A stretch of DNA of 8,435 nt, taken from positions 6,718 to 15,152 of the forward strand of contig JAHDBZ010000010.1 of the NCBI GenBank assembly GCA_020630245.1, read 5' to 3'. Below the pieces are notes generated by a model. It was not told the origin of the DNA. It did not search any database and worked only from the letters and a program-made list of their open reading frames with translations. The stretch comes from Candidatus Altimarinota bacterium (lineage in GTDB: Bacteria; Patescibacteriota; Gracilibacteria; UBA4473). The translations under genes were made by a program, and so were the position numbers. Positions 7,597 through 8,435 of this stretch are shown here, piece after piece (the first letter of the stretch is position 1; every line of letters begins with the position of its first letter).

Positions 7597-7610
7597 GGGA
7601 TACCTACCAA
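7580..7610. repeat. Imperfect inverted repeat between the divergent genes
   Basis: GTATC (7590-7594) and GATAC (7599-7603) flank a TAGG loop. An outer arm pair, TTGGT (7580-7584) and ACCAA (7606-7610), continues the symmetry with an uneven bulge (5 versus 2 nt). It overlaps the proposed -35 of the exonuclease promoter, so it could be an operator or a hairpin. No T-tract follows, so it is not a classical terminator. Confidence 0.35.
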
Positions 7611-7630
7611 GAAAAGCGATTGATTCATAC

Positions 7631-7660
7631 TTGATACTTCATATCAGATCCCTAATACTT
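7631..7660 (+). promoter_or_regulatory. Candidate promoter of rbfA-rdgB
   Basis: TTGATA (7631-7636; 5 of 6 to TTGACA) is followed after 17 bp by AATACT (7654-7659; 4 of 6 to TATAAT), inside TAATACTT. The hexamer ends 8 bp before the ATG at 7668, predicting a leaderless or nearly leaderless transcript, with no room for a ribosome-binding site. The element mirrors the one driving the divergent exonuclease gene. Confidence 0.45.
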
Positions 7661-7667
7661 TCTCGGC

Positions 7668-7994
7668 ATGAGAATGTCTCCACGCAGTATCCGAATGGCC
7701 GGACAGGTTGAAGGCTTGGTTTCTCCAATGATCAGCCGATATTTGTCCCCCGAAGAAATTGGTTTTTGCACCGTCACCGCGGTCGAAGTCTCTGGGGACT
7801 TACAAGTCACCGACATTTTCGTTCGTAGTATCAATCCCCCTGGCGGTTGGCTCAAAGCACTCAAAAGCGTGGCGCCAAAAATCGCCCACGAGCTGGGGAA
7901 AACGCTTAATCTCAATCAAAAACTCACCGTGCGATTTAAAGAAGATCAGGCAGTAAAACTGGTAGAAAAACTAAGGGAACAAGGTCTAGACTAA
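7668..7994 (+). CDS. rbfA: Ribosome-binding factor A (30S subunit maturation)
   Basis: A 108-residue protein of normal RbfA length. RbfA is a KH-like RNA-binding factor that binds the immature 30S subunit near the 5' end of 16S rRNA and helps late maturation, especially in the cold. The family pattern is visible. The N-terminal helix carries R/M-rich residues and VEGLVSPMISRYL (14-26). The strand CTVTAVEVSGDLQVTDIFVRSI (34-55) matches the lTVt-V-vS-Dl-A-VyvS signature. An amphipathic helix follows (62-79), and LTVRFKEDQAVKLVEKL (86-102) matches the terminal lrF--D motif. ATG at 7668 is used; ATG at 7674, two codons on, is equally possible. No Shine-Dalgarno is present. rdgB starts 7 bp downstream, so the two probably share a transcript. 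The match is moderate at sequence level but consistent over the whole length. Confidence 0.82.
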   Translation: MRMSPRSIRMAGQVEGLVSPMISRYLSPEEIGFCTVTAVEVSGDLQVTDIFVRSINPPGGWLKALKSVAPKIAHELGKTLNLNQKLTVRFKEDQAVKLVEKLREQGLD

Positions 7995-8001
7995 AATCAC
8001 A

Positions 8002-8435
8002 ATGCTAAAAATTCTCCTGGCTACTGGCAATCCCGGCAAAAAGAAAGAAATTCTAGAATGCTTTGCGCCGTTAAAGGATCAAATTCAATGGTTGAGCCTG
8101 AAAGATTTTCCAAACCTCGAGGAGCCAGAGGAAAATGGTCCTGATTTTGAAACCAATGCGGCGATTAAAGCCCAGTACTTTGGGGAGGCTCACCAAATCC
8201 TTACACTGGCAGAAGACTCTGGGCTGACGATCACAGCTTTCCCAGATAAATTTGGAACGCGAACGCGTCGGCAATTCGACGCCAAAGATGATATGGACTG
8301 GATGACTCAGTTTTTGGAGCTCCTAGATGGGGTTGATGATCGCGGTGCACATTTCCATTCGGCTTTTGCACTTTTCGACCCCCAGACAGGCGAGACACAG
8401 ACGACGCTCGGTGGTATCGCTGGAGAAATGGCCGA
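8002..8435 (+). CDS. rdgB: RdgB/HAM1 dITP/XTP pyrophosphatase, truncated at window end
   Basis: The first 144 codons of a non-canonical purine NTP pyrophosphatase, which hydrolyses dITP, ITP and XTP to monophosphates and keeps deaminated purines out of DNA and RNA. The substrate loop ATGNPGKKKEI (7-17) is clear. E44-x-G46 with F49 and NA (52-53) matches the E-x-G-x-x-F-x-x-NA signature, and AEDSGL (70-75) matches ADDSGL with the catalytic Asp as D72. The following segment is unusual: where most family members have GAPGxYSARYAG, this protein has DKFGTRTRRQFD (82-93), so the SAR element is replaced, though Arg is kept nearby. AHFHSAFALFDP (116-127) and GGIAGE (137-142) agree with the C-terminal part. 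The remaining third lies beyond the window, so there is no stop here. The gene begins 7 bp after rbfA without a Shine-Dalgarno. Confidence 0.88.
   Translation, partial: MLKILLATGNPGKKKEILECFAPLKDQIQWLSLKDFPNLEEPEENGPDFETNAAIKAQYFGEAHQILTLAEDSGLTITAFPDKFGTRTRRQFDAKDDMDWMTQFLELLDGVDDRGAHFHSAFALFDPQTGETQTTLGGIAGEMA

Noticed and set aside
7560..7628. N-terminal extension of the exonuclease protein from the ATG at 7628
   Set aside because: The 23 residues have no similarity to DEDDh exonucleases, which begin at MDLCFLDLE, and the stretch contains the inverted repeat and the -10-like element.
7652..7915. Minus-strand open frame of 87 codons
   Set aside because: It lies fully antisense to rbfA, has no recognisable motif, and rbfA has clear family features.
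8071..8274. Minus-strand open frame of 67 codons
   Set aside because: Antisense shadow of rdgB, whose plus-strand frame carries the HAM1 motifs.
1..8435. Alternative genetic code with TGA as glycine
   Set aside because: TGA is absent as a stop in six genes, but no long gene has an in-frame TGA either, so there is no evidence for reassignment; six stops are too few to weigh the absence.
1..8435. Phage, defence island, CRISPR or transposon
   Set aside because: No integrase, transposase, regular repeat array, tRNA or terminal inverted repeats were found. The helicase-nuclease and exonuclease fit repair roles without a defence context.

Overview
The window carries seven protein-coding genes and almost no spare DNA. 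No RNA gene, insertion sequence, CRISPR array or prophage gene is visible. It looks like a chromosomal segment of a small-genome bacterium, and I favour the Patescibacteria (Candidate Phyla Radiation). The reasons are the UvrD-type helicase fused to a RecB-type nuclease, the divergent versions of housekeeping enzymes (RbfA, RdgB, PlsX-like), the tight packing and the lack of Shine-Dalgarno sequences. This placement is inference. The six visible stop codons are three TAA and three TAG, and none is TGA. No gene contains an in-frame TGA, so the standard bacterial code fits and the TGA=Gly code of Gracilibacteria/Absconditabacteria is not supported.

Layout. (1) On the plus strand, 100-3051 encodes a helicase-nuclease. 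A small membrane-anchored SAM methyltransferase follows three bases later (3055-3579). (2) On the minus strand, reading leftward from 7559, lie an exonuclease fused to a DinG-like helicase body (7559-5355), a PrxQ/Bcp peroxiredoxin (5342-4899) and a divergent PlsX-like protein (4841-3576). The plus and minus blocks collide tail to tail: the methyltransferase and PlsX-like genes share a CTAG that supplies a TAG stop to each strand. (3) On the plus strand, divergent from the exonuclease gene, are rbfA (7668-7994) and rdgB (from 8002, cut by the window end).

How the genes relate. Two large genes belong to DNA repair or nucleic-acid turnover: the RecB/AddB-like helicase-nuclease and the DEDDh exonuclease. 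RdgB (removal of dITP/XTP) and the peroxiredoxin (removal of peroxide) limit DNA damage at its source. RbfA serves 30S ribosome maturation. The methyltransferase resembles the membrane-anchored aKMT/FAM173 lysine methyltransferases. The PlsX-like protein points to acyl-phosphate or phospholipid chemistry, but its conserved motifs are altered.

Most notable points: the exonuclease protein keeps a complete nuclease site while its helicase body has lost the Walker A P-loop and the motif VI arginines; the PlsX-like protein is about 90 residues too long with substituted hallmark residues; and the divergent exonuclease/rbfA promoters both place ATACTT exactly 7 nt before ATG, suggesting leaderless transcripts on both sides.
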